Assembly: GCA_030668025.1 (NCBI GenBank)
Contig: DAOUUT010000059.1
Coordinates: forward strand, 1-14,857
Source: Promethearchaeota archaeon
GTDB lineage: Archaea > Asgardarchaeota > Lokiarchaeia > Sigynarchaeales > SOKP01
Length of the DNA stretch: 14,857 nucleotides
Direction: 5' to 3'
Below, in pieces: positions 6,656 to 14,765 of the stretch. The notes under the pieces were generated by a model. That model did not search any database. It was not told the DNA's origin and saw only the letters and a program-made list of their open reading frames with translations. The position numbers and the translations under genes were made by a program. How positions within the stretch are numbered: position 1 is the first letter of the stretch; the number at the start of each line of letters is the position of its first letter.

Positions 6656-6922
6656 TTGTTTCAAATTTTGCACACCATGTGTGCTTTTATATGTATCAAA
6701 TTGATTAATGACTCAAGTCATCACATCTGCGATGTATCGTTTATGAGCCAGTTAGATGGCGGTCTGGATTCGCTCATATATTTTTTAGATGAACCAACTG
6801 TTAGGTTATCATTTTTTGATGTAGTAAAGCTAATGGAATTACTCGAACGATTAGTCCAAGAAGGAAATAGTGTTGTAATTATTAAACACAATCCTGAAAT
6901 ATTATTATATACAGACTTATAA
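6656..6922 (+). pseudogene. uvrA: UvrA remnant: second Walker B / H-loop region
   Basis: In this 88-codon frame (first possible start is TTG) the last 45 residues are UvrA: FLDEPTVRLSFFDVVKLMEL, then LERLVQEGNSVVIIKHNPEIL. These correspond to the Walker B and D-loop of the C-terminal ATPase (family form LDEPTTGLHFHDI) and the strand leading to the catalytic H-loop (form VIEHN). Key residues have drifted: TGLH has become VRLS, and IEHN has become IKHN. The stretch SQLDGGLDSL (31-40) may be a decayed LSGGE signature with about 25 residues lost. The frame ends at 6922, before the DLGPEGG tail of real UvrA. The first 30 codons show no likeness. This is the second half of the remnant at 5484-5756. 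Confidence 0.82.
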
Positions 6923-6924
6923 TT

Positions 6925-7269
6925 TTGGAATACGATAGATCTATAGAAAATAAGATTGTGATTCGGGCTGCTTTACAATTATCGTACGAGAAAATTTGGA
7001 ATAGTTTACAACCAGATAAAGAAAATAAAAAATATATTATTCAAGATTTAGAAGATATCAAAGTTGAAGACATAGTAATCCAAGATTACTTGGGAGCCAT
7101 TATGTATTTAAAATTTAAAGCGGGAAGTGATGCTGCTAAGAATGTTGGAAGTGGTTGGATCAATCTTGCTAAACACATCGCGATTCCGATTGACGATAAA
7201 ATTTACGTCATCTGGGGCACAAAAGAGAAATTTCCAATTCTTTTGAGCATGATATTGAAACTCAAGTAA
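6925..7269 (+). CDS. Hypothetical protein, 114 aa, no ATG start
   Basis: The frame runs to a TAA just before the convergent HD gene. The only starts are TTG at 6925 (two bases after the UvrA remnant stop) or GTG at 6958; neither has a ribosome-binding site. The residues are a mix of alpha and beta (KIVIRAALQLSYEKIWNSL, then DIVIQDYLGAIMYLKF, and HIAIPIDDKIYVIWGTK near the end) with no membrane segment and no motif I recognise. Composition is protein-like, with well-spaced hydrophobics and charged residues, so it was probably coding. The missing ATG and its position next to a gene remnant make a truncated gene possible: the N-terminus may have been lost with the same event that broke uvrA. Confidence 0.5.
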   Translation: MEYDRSIENKIVIRAALQLSYEKIWNSLQPDKENKKYIIQDLEDIKVEDIVIQDYLGAIMYLKFKAGSDAAKNVGSGWINLAKHIAIPIDDKIYVIWGTKEKFPILLSMILKLK

Positions 7270-7271
7270 AT

Positions 7272-7871
7272 CTACATTATTTCTTCTCTAATTTTGTTAT
7301 AAAAGTCTATAATTATTTTACTTCTCTCTTCTGCGATTTGTTTAGAGACTTCTAAGTACAATCCATCCTTTAATATTAAAATTTTATTTTCCAAATGGTT
7401 AATGACTTGTTCGATTCCCCCTTTATTTCTTAAAGTGAAACTAATAGTTCTGAATAAACCTATTGCTCCAAGCGCATCCAGTTTATCTGCGTCTGATAAT
7501 ATTTTTGCTTCAAGAGTTTTAGGTTTAACATTATTCGAAAAAGAATGTGCTCGAATACTATGAATTATGTTGTCAATATTATCAATGGTAATTTTGAAGT
7601 TAGTTTTTTGGAAAAATTCTTCAGCCATTTCAGCAGATATTTCAGCGTGATTCTTCGCATCATTTTTATTCTCATGAATTCTACCCACATCGTGAAGTAA
7701 GGCTGCTATTTTAATTGCCAATAAATTCGCATTTAAAACAGTCCCAATTTGCACACATAAATTAAGTACTCGCTCAACATGTTTAAAACCATGGAGATCG
7801 TCATTTTCCGAATTATCATTGGCGAAGGTTCTTACAGCTGAAAGTATATCGTCGACATTCATAATATTCAT
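7272..7871 (-). CDS. HD-domain metal-dependent phosphohydrolase
   Basis: The 199-residue protein contains an HD domain with its ligands in order: H31 in HGFKHVERV (27-35), the H60-D61 doublet in AALLHDVGR (56-64), H75 in NHAEIS, H109 in IRAHSF (106-111), and D127 in ILSDADKLDALGAIGLFR (124-141). In this family these residues bind one or two divalent metals and the enzyme hydrolyses phosphate esters, often of nucleotides. The DADKLDALGAIG form is that of small stand-alone HD proteins of uncertain substrate. There is no signal or membrane segment. The start is ambiguous: ATG codons at 7871 and 7862 (residue 4) are both possible, and neither has a ribosome-binding site. The 92-base gap to the CoA ligase gene upstream argues for separate transcription. 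Its 3' end nearly meets the plus-strand gene ending at 7269. Confidence 0.87.
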   Translation of the reverse strand: MNIMNVDDILSAVRTFANDNSENDDLHGFKHVERVLNLCVQIGTVLNANLLAIKIAALLHDVGRIHENKNDAKNHAEISAEMAEEFFQKTNFKITIDNIDNIIHSIRAHSFSNNVKPKTLEAKILSDADKLDALGAIGLFRTISFTLRNKGGIEQVINHLENKILILKDGLYLEVSKQIAEERSKIIIDFYNKIREEIM

Positions 7872-7963
7872 TATTAATACAAAAGGAAAAAATTGATTTA
7901 TTAAAAAATAAATTGTTAAAATAAAAATAGTTATAAAAAGTAAGAGTTGAATAAAATTGTAGA

Positions 7964-9649
7964 TTAAACTTCTTCTCCACGTTTTCTGGCTTCAATTTCT
8001 TTTAAATCTTTTCTTAAAACTTTACCAACGAGGGTTTCGGGAAGTTCCTTTCTAAACTCTATAAATTTAGGAACTTTATAAGGAGCGACAGTTTGTCTAC
8101 AGAATTCCTTTATTTCAGCTTCCATTTCTTCGCTTTCATTATATCCATCCTTAAGAACGATAAACGCCTTTACTTTTTCACTACCGGGTATATCCGGATT
8201 AGGAAGCCCAATTACGGCAGCATTTTCAATAGCTTCGTGTTCAAATAATACATCTTCCAATTCTCTCGGGTAAACTTTAAAACCACTAACATTTATCATA
8301 TCCTTCTTCCTATCAACTATAAAGAAATAGCCATCTTCGTCCATTTTCGCGATATCTCCTGTTAAAAGCCAGTCACCCTTTATTTGACCAGCAGTTTCTT
8401 CAGGCTTGTTCCAATAACCTTTCATAACCTGAGGTCCTTTTATCATAATTTCACCCGATTCGCCAAGAGGTATAATTTTAGTGTAATCGTCAATATCTAC
8501 GATTTTTAGTTCCGTATCAGGAATTGGCATTCCAACAGAACCTATCTTCCTTTCTCCTTGAATAGGATTACTAGTAGCTACCGGTGACGTCTCTGTCAGT
8601 CCGTAGCCCTCGATAATTTTACCGCCTGTCCTCTCTTCAAATTCCTTAAGTACCTCTGGTGGCATCGGTGCTGCTCCAGTATTACAAATCCTTATAGATT
8701 TAAGGTCTTTTGCATAATCTTCTAAGTCATCTCGTTCTAACAAACGCATGTACATTGTTGGAACCCCTGGAAACATTCTTGGAGAAGTGGCTTTAATTAA
8801 TTCGAATAAAGACTTCTGATCGCGCGGGTCTGGATTCAAAGCGATTGTTGAGCCATTGTAAATTAGAATATTCATGCAAACCGTTTGCCCGTATATATGA
8901 AACAGAGGCAGGTTGGTAAGCCCGGTATCTTTACCTCTTTTAGCTTCCGCACCTAACCACTTGTGAGTTGCCATGCAATTGGATACAATATTGTTATGGG
9001 TAAGCATTGCACCTTTAGGTAATCCAGTTGTACCTCCAGTATATTGTAAACACGCAATATTTTCCTTCGCATTTGTTTCGAATTTTGGTGGATTTGGTTT
9101 TGTTTTATTAATTAAATTAATAAACTGCATCGTTCCAGCGATCTCAGGTGGGTTTCTTGGCGCCATCATTGTATAATCGAAAACATTTGTTATTATAACA
9201 TGTCTCAATCTGGTTCTATCTCTTATTTTATTAATTTTGTCAACTTGGTTGTCCCAAACTATTAGGATCTCTGCCCCAGAGTCATTAAGCTGATAAGATA
9301 ATTCATGTTCAGTGTGGAGTACACTACAAGCCGTAACAATTCCACCTGCTTTTAATATAGCGTAATAACTGAAAATAAATTGAGGGAAGTTTGGAATCAT
9401 AATTGCTACGACATCTCCTCTTTTAACACCTAAATTAACGAGAGCAGTTGCGAGTCGATCAGCAATATCTTTGAATTTTTTATATGTGATCTTGTTTTTC
9501 ATAAACCAAATTGCAGTTCGACCGCCTAAATCCTTTGCAGAATTATCTAAAAATTCGTAGATATTCATATTAGGATAATCTATATGATGAGGTACATTCT
9601 CGTCGTAATGTTCCAACCAAGGTTTTTTAGCATAAGGGTTTTCACTCAT
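7964..9649 (-). CDS. Acyl-CoA ligase (AMP-forming), long-chain fatty-acid or aryl type
   Basis: The 561-residue length is normal for FadD-type enzymes. ANL-superfamily motifs are all present: YTGGTTGLPKGAMLTH (203-218, phosphate loop), GYGLTETSP (348-356, adenine-binding), LTGDIAKMDEDGYFFIVDRKKD (429-450, with D432 and R447 for ribose and hinge), INVSGFKVYPRELE (452-465), and VGKVLRKDL (541-549, with K543 as the catalytic lysine). The enzyme activates a carboxylic acid with ATP to an acyl-AMP and then an acyl-CoA in the cytoplasm. Acid specificity cannot be read. GAAGG precedes the ATG. It is last in the livHMGF-HEAT block, after an 88-base AT-rich gap that may hold a weak promoter of its own. 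The context suggests CoA capture of an acid brought in by the transporter. Confidence 0.93.
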   Translation of the reverse strand: MSENPYAKKPWLEHYDENVPHHIDYPNMNIYEFLDNSAKDLGGRTAIWFMKNKITYKKFKDIADRLATALVNLGVKRGDVVAIMIPNFPQFIFSYYAILKAGGIVTACSVLHTEHELSYQLNDSGAEILIVWDNQVDKINKIRDRTRLRHVIITNVFDYTMMAPRNPPEIAGTMQFINLINKTKPNPPKFETNAKENIACLQYTGGTTGLPKGAMLTHNNIVSNCMATHKWLGAEAKRGKDTGLTNLPLFHIYGQTVCMNILIYNGSTIALNPDPRDQKSLFELIKATSPRMFPGVPTMYMRLLERDDLEDYAKDLKSIRICNTGAAPMPPEVLKEFEERTGGKIIEGYGLTETSPVATSNPIQGERKIGSVGMPIPDTELKIVDIDDYTKIIPLGESGEIMIKGPQVMKGYWNKPEETAGQIKGDWLLTGDIAKMDEDGYFFIVDRKKDMINVSGFKVYPRELEDVLFEHEAIENAAVIGLPNPDIPGSEKVKAFIVLKDGYNESEEMEAEIKEFCRQTVAPYKVPKFIEFRKELPETLVGKVLRKDLKEIEARKRGEEV

Positions 9650-9737
9650 TTTTTAAACCTTCATTTTAATAATTTTAATTATATTGATTATATTTATTTT
9701 CTTTTTAATTAATTTTTGAAATAAAATGAGTGAGAAT

Positions 9738-11084
9738 TTAAATATTTTCTGTAATGTTATCTATTGCGACATCAGCGGATTCGCAAACATAATCGCATTC
9801 GTCATGAATTAGGTTTTTTAAAGCTGAAATTACCTCGGGCTTGTTTATTTTAATTTTTCCTAAGGCTTCAGACGCTCTCCATCTAACGTCTGGTTTTTTA
9901 TCATTTAACGCTCTTAATAAAGAAGGAATAGCTTTCTCCGAAATGGTTCCAATTTTACCTAACGAAAGAGCAGCTTCTCTCCTTACAATAGTTTTTTTGT
10001 CGTTCAAGGCTGCTTCTAAAGCTATTAGTGCTTCCTCTGAACCTTTTCCAATTGCACCTAGATTTCGAGCTGCTTCTACGCGCACTAAAGTTTTTTCACC
10101 TACTAATGAAGTTATCAAATGGGGGATTGCCTCAGACGCATCTACTCCAATCCCTCCAATGGCGGAAATTATTACGATTTTCATCTTTTTATTAGCAATT
10201 TGAAGCGCGTTAGTTAAAGCGGGAACGGTTTCTTTACCTAAGTTCCGTAAAGAATCGGCTGTTTTTCCTCTGACTTCTTCTTTCTTATCTTTTAACATTA
10301 ACCCTAATTTTTCAATTATTTCTGGACTCTTTATATCTAACTCTCCTAAACATTCGACTACACACTTTCTAACAACTCTATTTTTATGGTCTAAGGCATT
10401 TAGTAGATGAGAAACAGACGCTTCACCAATTTGAGAAAGTGTATTAACAATATGATACCTTACCCTCCAATCCTTGTCATCAAGTGCGCCTATTAATGTA
10501 GGAATTGCTTTAATTGTACCTCTTCCAATACCACTCATTGCTCTTGCTGAAGCTGTTCTAACAGCCCAACTTGGATCGCTAATGCTACTCATTAAATCGG
10601 ATATAAGCTCGAAAGCTTCAGATCCCAATAAACTTAAGGCCTCAGCTGCTTTAGTGCGCACCTCTTCGTTTTCGTCTTTTAGTGCGTTTTTAAGAGAATT
10701 TAGAGATTCGTTCGTAGCTTTTCCAATTTTTCCAAGTGAAGTAACTACGGCAGTTCTTATAGAAACTTCATTATCAGAAGAAAGTTTAGACAATTTTGGT
10801 ATAGCGGATTCAGCTATTTTTCCAATTTTTCCTAAGGATCTAGCTGCTTCTCGACGGATACTCCAATCTTCATCATCTATGTATTCAGTTATTTTAAGCA
10901 CTGCATTTTCGCCAGATTTCTCTCCTATTTCACCTAACACAAATATTGAATTAAACTTGATAGAACGGATTTCACTATCCATATTTTTTATTACTTCATC
11001 AATAACGGATGAATCTTTTTCAATTCTTGATAAAACTAAATCAATTCTTGCATCCCTTAACAATTGTTCTAAAGAAGCTGACAT
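9738..11084 (-). CDS. HEAT-repeat (PBS lyase-like) scaffold protein
   Basis: The 448-residue protein is almost entirely built from about 12 repeats of 30-33 residues. Each has the form D-x-x-x-x-V/I-R-x-x-A-A-x-x-L-G-x-I-G then x-A-I-P-x-L-x-x-A-L; examples are SIRREAARSLGKIG and IVRREAALSLGKIG. Such repeats stack into a curved solenoid that binds protein partners; there is no catalytic motif. PBS-lyase HEAT proteins are common in archaea. The repeats are strong at both ends and weaker in the middle (for example VIISAIGGIG). A short non-repeat helical start (1-35) and a short end cap complete it. Its ATG is preceded by GGGTGAT, which overlaps the livF stop (TAG at 11098-11096), so translation is probably coupled to the transporter genes. 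The position suggests a role linked to the transporter or ligase; this is inference. Confidence 0.93.
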   Translation of the reverse strand: MSASLEQLLRDARIDLVLSRIEKDSSVIDEVIKNMDSEIRSIKFNSIFVLGEIGEKSGENAVLKITEYIDDEDWSIRREAARSLGKIGKIAESAIPKLSKLSSDNEVSIRTAVVTSLGKIGKATNESLNSLKNALKDENEEVRTKAAEALSLLGSEAFELISDLMSSISDPSWAVRTASARAMSGIGRGTIKAIPTLIGALDDKDWRVRYHIVNTLSQIGEASVSHLLNALDHKNRVVRKCVVECLGELDIKSPEIIEKLGLMLKDKKEEVRGKTADSLRNLGKETVPALTNALQIANKKMKIVIISAIGGIGVDASEAIPHLITSLVGEKTLVRVEAARNLGAIGKGSEEALIALEAALNDKKTIVRREAALSLGKIGTISEKAIPSLLRALNDKKPDVRWRASEALGKIKINKPEVISALKNLIHDECDYVCESADVAIDNITENI

Positions 11085-11095
11085 TTTTTATCACC

Positions 11096-11809
11096 CTATA
11101 TTCCTAGATAGACTTTTTTAATTCGAGGTTCTTTTTCTAACTGTTCTTTTGTGCCCCTCATTTCTATTTTGCCTTCTTCCAATAGGTGTATGTTTTCACC
11201 AACTTCCATTGCTAATACGGCATCTTGTTCAACTAATAAGGTTGTAGTCCCCTCTTTTTTAATCTTATTTACTGCTTCAAATATTCTATCCTTTATTTTA
11301 GGAGCTAAACCCAATGAAGGTTCATCTAATAAAAGTAATTTTGGATTTGCCATAATTGCACGACCTATTGCGAGCATCTGTTGTTCGCCTCCACTCAACG
11401 TTCCTGCTCTTTGTTTTTTCCTTTCTTTAAGGCGTGGGAAAACTTCAAACACAAAATCTAATAACTCTTGAAATTTTTTTTTATTTTTTAAGGTATATGC
11501 CCCCATTTCCAAGTTTTCCATTACGCTCATATCATAAAATAAGCGCCGACGCTCGGGACAATGAGCTATTCCTTTTTTGGCGATTTTATGAGCTTTTAAA
11601 CCGTCAATTCTTTCTCCCAAAAATTCAATTTTTCCTCTATCTGGTTCTTCTAATCCAGATATAACTCTGAGAAGAGTTGATTTTCCCGCTCCGTTAGGAC
11701 CGATAACGGCATCCAGAGCTCTATCTTTTACCGTTAAGTTAATCTCTTCGAGAGCTCTAGCTTTTCCATAATAATGATATATTTTTCTCATTTCAAGCAA
11801 GATGTTCAC
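11096..11809 (-). CDS. livF: Branched-chain amino acid-type ABC transporter ATPase, LivF
   Basis: The 237 residues are normal length for LivF. Walker A is GPNGAGKST (37-45), the signature is LSGGEQQ (138-144), Walker B is LLLLDEP (158-164), D-loop SLGLAP (165-170). As in other LivF proteins the switch residue lies in LLVEQDA (191-197), with Gln in place of His. IAHCPERRRLF (81-91) covers the Q-loop area (usual form VPEGR). The protein pairs with LivG on the cytoplasmic side to power import through LivH/LivM. The GTG start at 11809 overlaps the livG end by 17 bases; AGGA lies about 8 bases upstream. An ATG six codons in (11791) is a weaker choice because family members keep the ILLE stretch before the first strand. 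Confidence 0.93.
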   Translation of the reverse strand: MNILLEMRKIYHYYGKARALEEINLTVKDRALDAVIGPNGAGKSTLLRVISGLEEPDRGKIEFLGERIDGLKAHKIAKKGIAHCPERRRLFYDMSVMENLEMGAYTLKNKKKFQELLDFVFEVFPRLKERKKQRAGTLSGGEQQMLAIGRAIMANPKLLLLDEPSLGLAPKIKDRIFEAVNKIKKEGTTTLLVEQDAVLAMEVGENIHLLEEGKIEMRGTKEQLEKEPRIKKVYLGI

Positions 11810-12536
11810 TTCCTTTTCCTAAATATGCTTCTAACACAATTTTATTGTTTGCAACCTCTTGTGGTGGACCTTCGGTTATATATTTACCTTGGTGCATAGC
11901 AACGACTCTAGGTACTAGGTGCATTAGTTCTCTTAAAACATGTCCCGTCATAAAAACAGATACTCCATCATCATGTAATCTTAATATCAATTCTGTTATA
12001 CCCTTTTGTTCTTCGTGAGAAAGCCCACTAAATGGCTCATCTAAAAGAAGTAATTGAGGATTAGTGCCTAATGCTTTCCCTATTTGCAATTTTCTCAAAT
12101 CACCATGAGGTAATATAATAGGAGGTATTCTTGCTTTGTCAACAAGGCCAACTGCAGCTAAAATAGAACTCGCGTATTCGTCTATCCCATATTCTTTAGC
12201 TACTTTTTTACCTCTTGGTGAAAGGCAAGATACAGAAATGTTATCTAAAAGTGTCATAAATCGAAACGATCTTACAAGTTGAAAAGTTCTAGCGATCCCC
12301 AAATTTACAATTTTATGAGGTTTCATCCCCGTAATATCACGCCCATCAAACCTAATTTTTCCAGAATTGGGTTTTTCATGTCCTGAGATTAAGTTAAATA
12401 ATGTAGTTTTTCCAGCTCCATTAGGACCTATTAAGCCTGTAAATTCTCCCCGTCTTACTTCAAAACTAAAATCGTTAACAGCTGTCAAACCACTATATTT
12501 TTTTGTTAAATTTTTTACTTCTAAAATCACTCCCAT
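11793..12536 (-). CDS. livG: Branched-chain amino acid-type ABC transporter ATPase, LivG
   Basis: From the ATG at 12536 the product is 247 residues. TTGGAGAT lies 7 bases upstream and fixes this start; the upstream in-frame TTG at 12551 overlaps that ribosome-binding site and is unlikely. Walker A is GPNGAGKTT (37-45), Q-loop ARTFQ (82-86), Walker B LLLLDEP (162-168), then FSGLSHEE (169-176). The signature region reads LPHGDLRKLQI (142-152), against the usual LSYGDQRRLEI form. The switch region reads VFMTGHVLREL (194-204); the His is kept (H199), but the usual EHD is GHV. These changes are odd but conserve the main contacts. Together with LivF it forms the ATPase pair. Confidence 0.92.
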   Translation of the reverse strand: MGVILEVKNLTKKYSGLTAVNDFSFEVRRGEFTGLIGPNGAGKTTLFNLISGHEKPNSGKIRFDGRDITGMKPHKIVNLGIARTFQLVRSFRFMTLLDNISVSCLSPRGKKVAKEYGIDEYASSILAAVGLVDKARIPPIILPHGDLRKLQIGKALGTNPQLLLLDEPFSGLSHEEQKGITELILRLHDDGVSVFMTGHVLRELMHLVPRVVAMHQGKYITEGPPQEVANNKIVLEAYLGKGSEHLA

Positions 12537-12582
12537 TTTAAAAATCTCCAAAATTTAAATTTTACAAATTATTTTAGTAATA

Positions 12583-13614
12583 TTATCTTCCTAATATTAT
12601 ATCCCACATTTCTTGAATACGCTCTAGTGCGGGTTTTAAAACGCCGTGTTCTGCAAATCTTACGAATAATATCAATATGATGCTAAAAATCAATAATGAA
12701 AGATCTAATGTATCTCTTAGAAGTTCTCCCGAAAATACGAAAATAAATGCACCAATAGCAGATCCAGAAATTGTAGCTATACCACCAACAGCAACAATGA
12801 TAATCGCGTAAAAAGAGTACAACGGTTGAAAAATCCCGGGATTTACTCCTCTAAAACGCATTACAAAAAGACCACCAGCTATACCTGCGAAAAAACCGCT
12901 TATCATGAATGCATAAATTTTATATTTCGTGAGATTAATGCCCGAAGCCTCTGCTCCTGTTTCATCATCACGAATAGCTTTAAAAATCGTGCCTGTGTTT
13001 GATTTTGTTATATGAGTTAAAATTAATAAAGATATACACATTATCAAAAAGGTGATAACATATTCAATAACAGAAAACTGAGAGATGGCGGGAACTTGAG
13101 ATATGCCATCAGTTCCGAATAATTCTGTTCCAACTGTTCCTTCCCACCACCTGGATAAAGTCCCCATTATAAAAAGCTGAAATAATATTAAACTCATCGA
13201 TAGCGTTCCTAAAGCTAAATAAGGACCTTTCAATCTTAAAGCTGGAATTCCTACAATTAAACCAAACACTACTGCTATTATTGCCCCTATTAAGAGTGCA
13301 AGCCACCAAACGAGATTGAAATTAACGATAGTATAAGCTGTAACATAACCTGATACTCCCAAGAAAATCGCATGTCCAAAACTAACTTGGCCAACATAAC
13401 CAGCTAAAAAATCCCAACTCGCAGCGAAAATCGTATAGATCATAAAAGTTAAAAAGATTCCAATAAAATATGGATTTTGAGTTAATAAAGGAACAAGGCT
13501 TAATATTATAAGACAAACTATGGTTATTTTAGCTCTAAAAGTCTTAATCCAATCTCTCATGTAGCTTGGAAAGCCAGAGATTTTTTCTTCTAATTTTTTT
13601 ACTATTTTTATCAC
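12583..13614 (-). CDS. livM: Branched-chain amino acid-type ABC transporter permease, LivM
   Basis: The 343-residue polytopic protein has at least nine hydrophobic segments. The hallmark SWDFLAGYVGQVSFGHAIFL (66-85) matches the LivM form NLLGGYTGQLSLGHA, and FKAIRDDETGAEASGINLTKYK carries the cytoplasmic coupling loop that contacts the ATPases. VGGIATISGSAIGAFIF is the late loop found in both permeases. With LivH it forms the translocation path. The GTG start at 13614 lies in GGTGAT, itself Shine-Dalgarno-like; the first ATG (residue 19) has no ribosome-binding site and would remove only a polar N-terminal stretch. livH ends 22 bases upstream. Confidence 0.93.
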   Translation of the reverse strand: MIKIVKKLEEKISGFPSYMRDWIKTFRAKITIVCLIILSLVPLLTQNPYFIGIFLTFMIYTIFAASWDFLAGYVGQVSFGHAIFLGVSGYVTAYTIVNFNLVWWLALLIGAIIAVVFGLIVGIPALRLKGPYLALGTLSMSLILFQLFIMGTLSRWWEGTVGTELFGTDGISQVPAISQFSVIEYVITFLIMCISLLILTHITKSNTGTIFKAIRDDETGAEASGINLTKYKIYAFMISGFFAGIAGGLFVMRFRGVNPGIFQPLYSFYAIIIVAVGGIATISGSAIGAFIFVFSGELLRDTLDLSLLIFSIILILFVRFAEHGVLKPALERIQEMWDIILGR

Positions 13615-13636
13615 CTTTTTTAAAATCTATTTTTTT

Positions 13637-14506
13637 CTAATTAATCTCTTTTTTCCCAAATATTCCTCTAGGTCTTAATACAAGCATTACAACAATTACT
13701 ATTATTGGTATTAGAGCACCTAACACAGGACTAATAAAATAATTTGTATAACTTCTTGCATAAGCTATAATAAAAGCTCCCACTACGCTACCATGTAAAC
13801 TGCCTAAACCGCCCAATACTACAATGGCAAATGAATTTAGAAGAACTGACCATCCTATATGGGGGGCAACAACATCCATTGGAACATTTAGAACAGCCGC
13901 AACAGCAGCGAGAAAAGCAGAAATCATAAGAGCATAGGTAAGAATTCTATCAACATTAATCCCCATCAGCGATGCTGCTTCTGCGTCCTGAGCTACTGCT
14001 CGTATTGACTTACCGATCTTTGATTTATTAATAAATAATATAACTAATATAATTACTGAAAGAGCTACTATTACAACTAAAATATAATGATAATAGACAA
14101 TAACTCCAAAAATTTCAATAAATCCAGGTATAAGAGGGGGCATATCGTGATAAATTGAATCAACAGAAACTTTAACAAATTGCTCAATAAAAAAAGCAAA
14201 TGCAAATGTTACAATAACTACTCCTACATGACTATCTTGTAATGGTTTAATAAGAAGTAAATAAATCAACCCTCCAACAATAGTACATACAATTATTCCA
14301 ACAATAGCACCTACAAATAAGCCAAAACCAGCAAAATTAATATAAAACCAATAAAATAAGTACATGGTTATTACGTAAAATGCTCCATGAGCTTGGTTTA
14401 GTATTCCCCCTACGCCATATACCAAAGAAAACCCAATAGCAAGCAAAGCATAAACTGAACCTTGAATTGTTCCGAATATCAAAAAATCCAATATAACATC
14501 ACTCAA
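13637..14506 (-). CDS. livH: Branched-chain amino acid-type ABC transporter permease, LivH
   Basis: The 289-residue protein is nearly all transmembrane, as expected for LivH. The start IFGTIQGSVYALLAIGFSLV (10-29) and GGILNQAHGAFYVI (33-46) are family hallmarks. The coupling loop is GKSIRAVAQDAEAASLMGIN (165-184), and VVLGGLGSLHGSVVGAF follows near the C-terminus, with the RPRGIFGKK tail. The start is TTG at 14506, with GGGGTTGAT upstream at a normal distance and no in-frame ATG near; this agrees with the family length. It is the first gene of the block livH-livM-livG-livF-HEAT-CoA ligase. A TATA-like stretch on the minus strand (14578-14587) would place transcription start about 45 bases before it. 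Confidence 0.93.
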   Translation of the reverse strand: MSDVILDFLIFGTIQGSVYALLAIGFSLVYGVGGILNQAHGAFYVITMYLFYWFYINFAGFGLFVGAIVGIIVCTIVGGLIYLLLIKPLQDSHVGVVIVTFAFAFFIEQFVKVSVDSIYHDMPPLIPGFIEIFGVIVYYHYILVVIVALSVIILVILFINKSKIGKSIRAVAQDAEAASLMGINVDRILTYALMISAFLAAVAAVLNVPMDVVAPHIGWSVLLNSFAIVVLGGLGSLHGSVVGAFIIAYARSYTNYFISPVLGALIPIIVIVVMLVLRPRGIFGKKEIN

Positions 14507-14765
14507 TTAAAATCAACCCCATTAATTTTAGCTTATTCAATTTTAACTTAATTTTCAAATATCTGATAAAATAAAAATTATATTAAAAATATTTTGACTT
14601 CATTATTTAAAAAACTTATTCATAATTAAGTTGGAAAAATTTTAGGATTGTTATTCTTCTTATATTTTCGATTAGTGTTTATGAAAAAATTCTAAATATT
14701 TAAATATATGTTAATCTGAATTAGATAATGTTAAACAAAAATTTATCTAAAAAAGTGATTAAATA
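14507..14765. promoter_or_regulatory. Divergent promoter region of the transporter locus, with an inverted repeat
   Basis: This 259-base AT-rich gap separates livH (minus) from the gene starting at 14766 (plus). A TATA-like TTATATTAAA (14578-14587) fits the minus-strand operon, and TTTAAATATA (14699-14708) fits the plus-strand gene. TTAGATAA (14721-14728) and TTATCTAA (14743-14750) form a perfect 8-bp inverted repeat with a 14-base spacer over the expected plus-strand transcription start, as an operator would. No gene is visible here. Confidence 0.45.

Noticed and set aside
9841..11121. Long plus-strand open frames across the HEAT-repeat gene
   Set aside because: They are shadows of the repeat codons on the minus strand; the minus frame has clear HEAT motifs and the plus frames have none.
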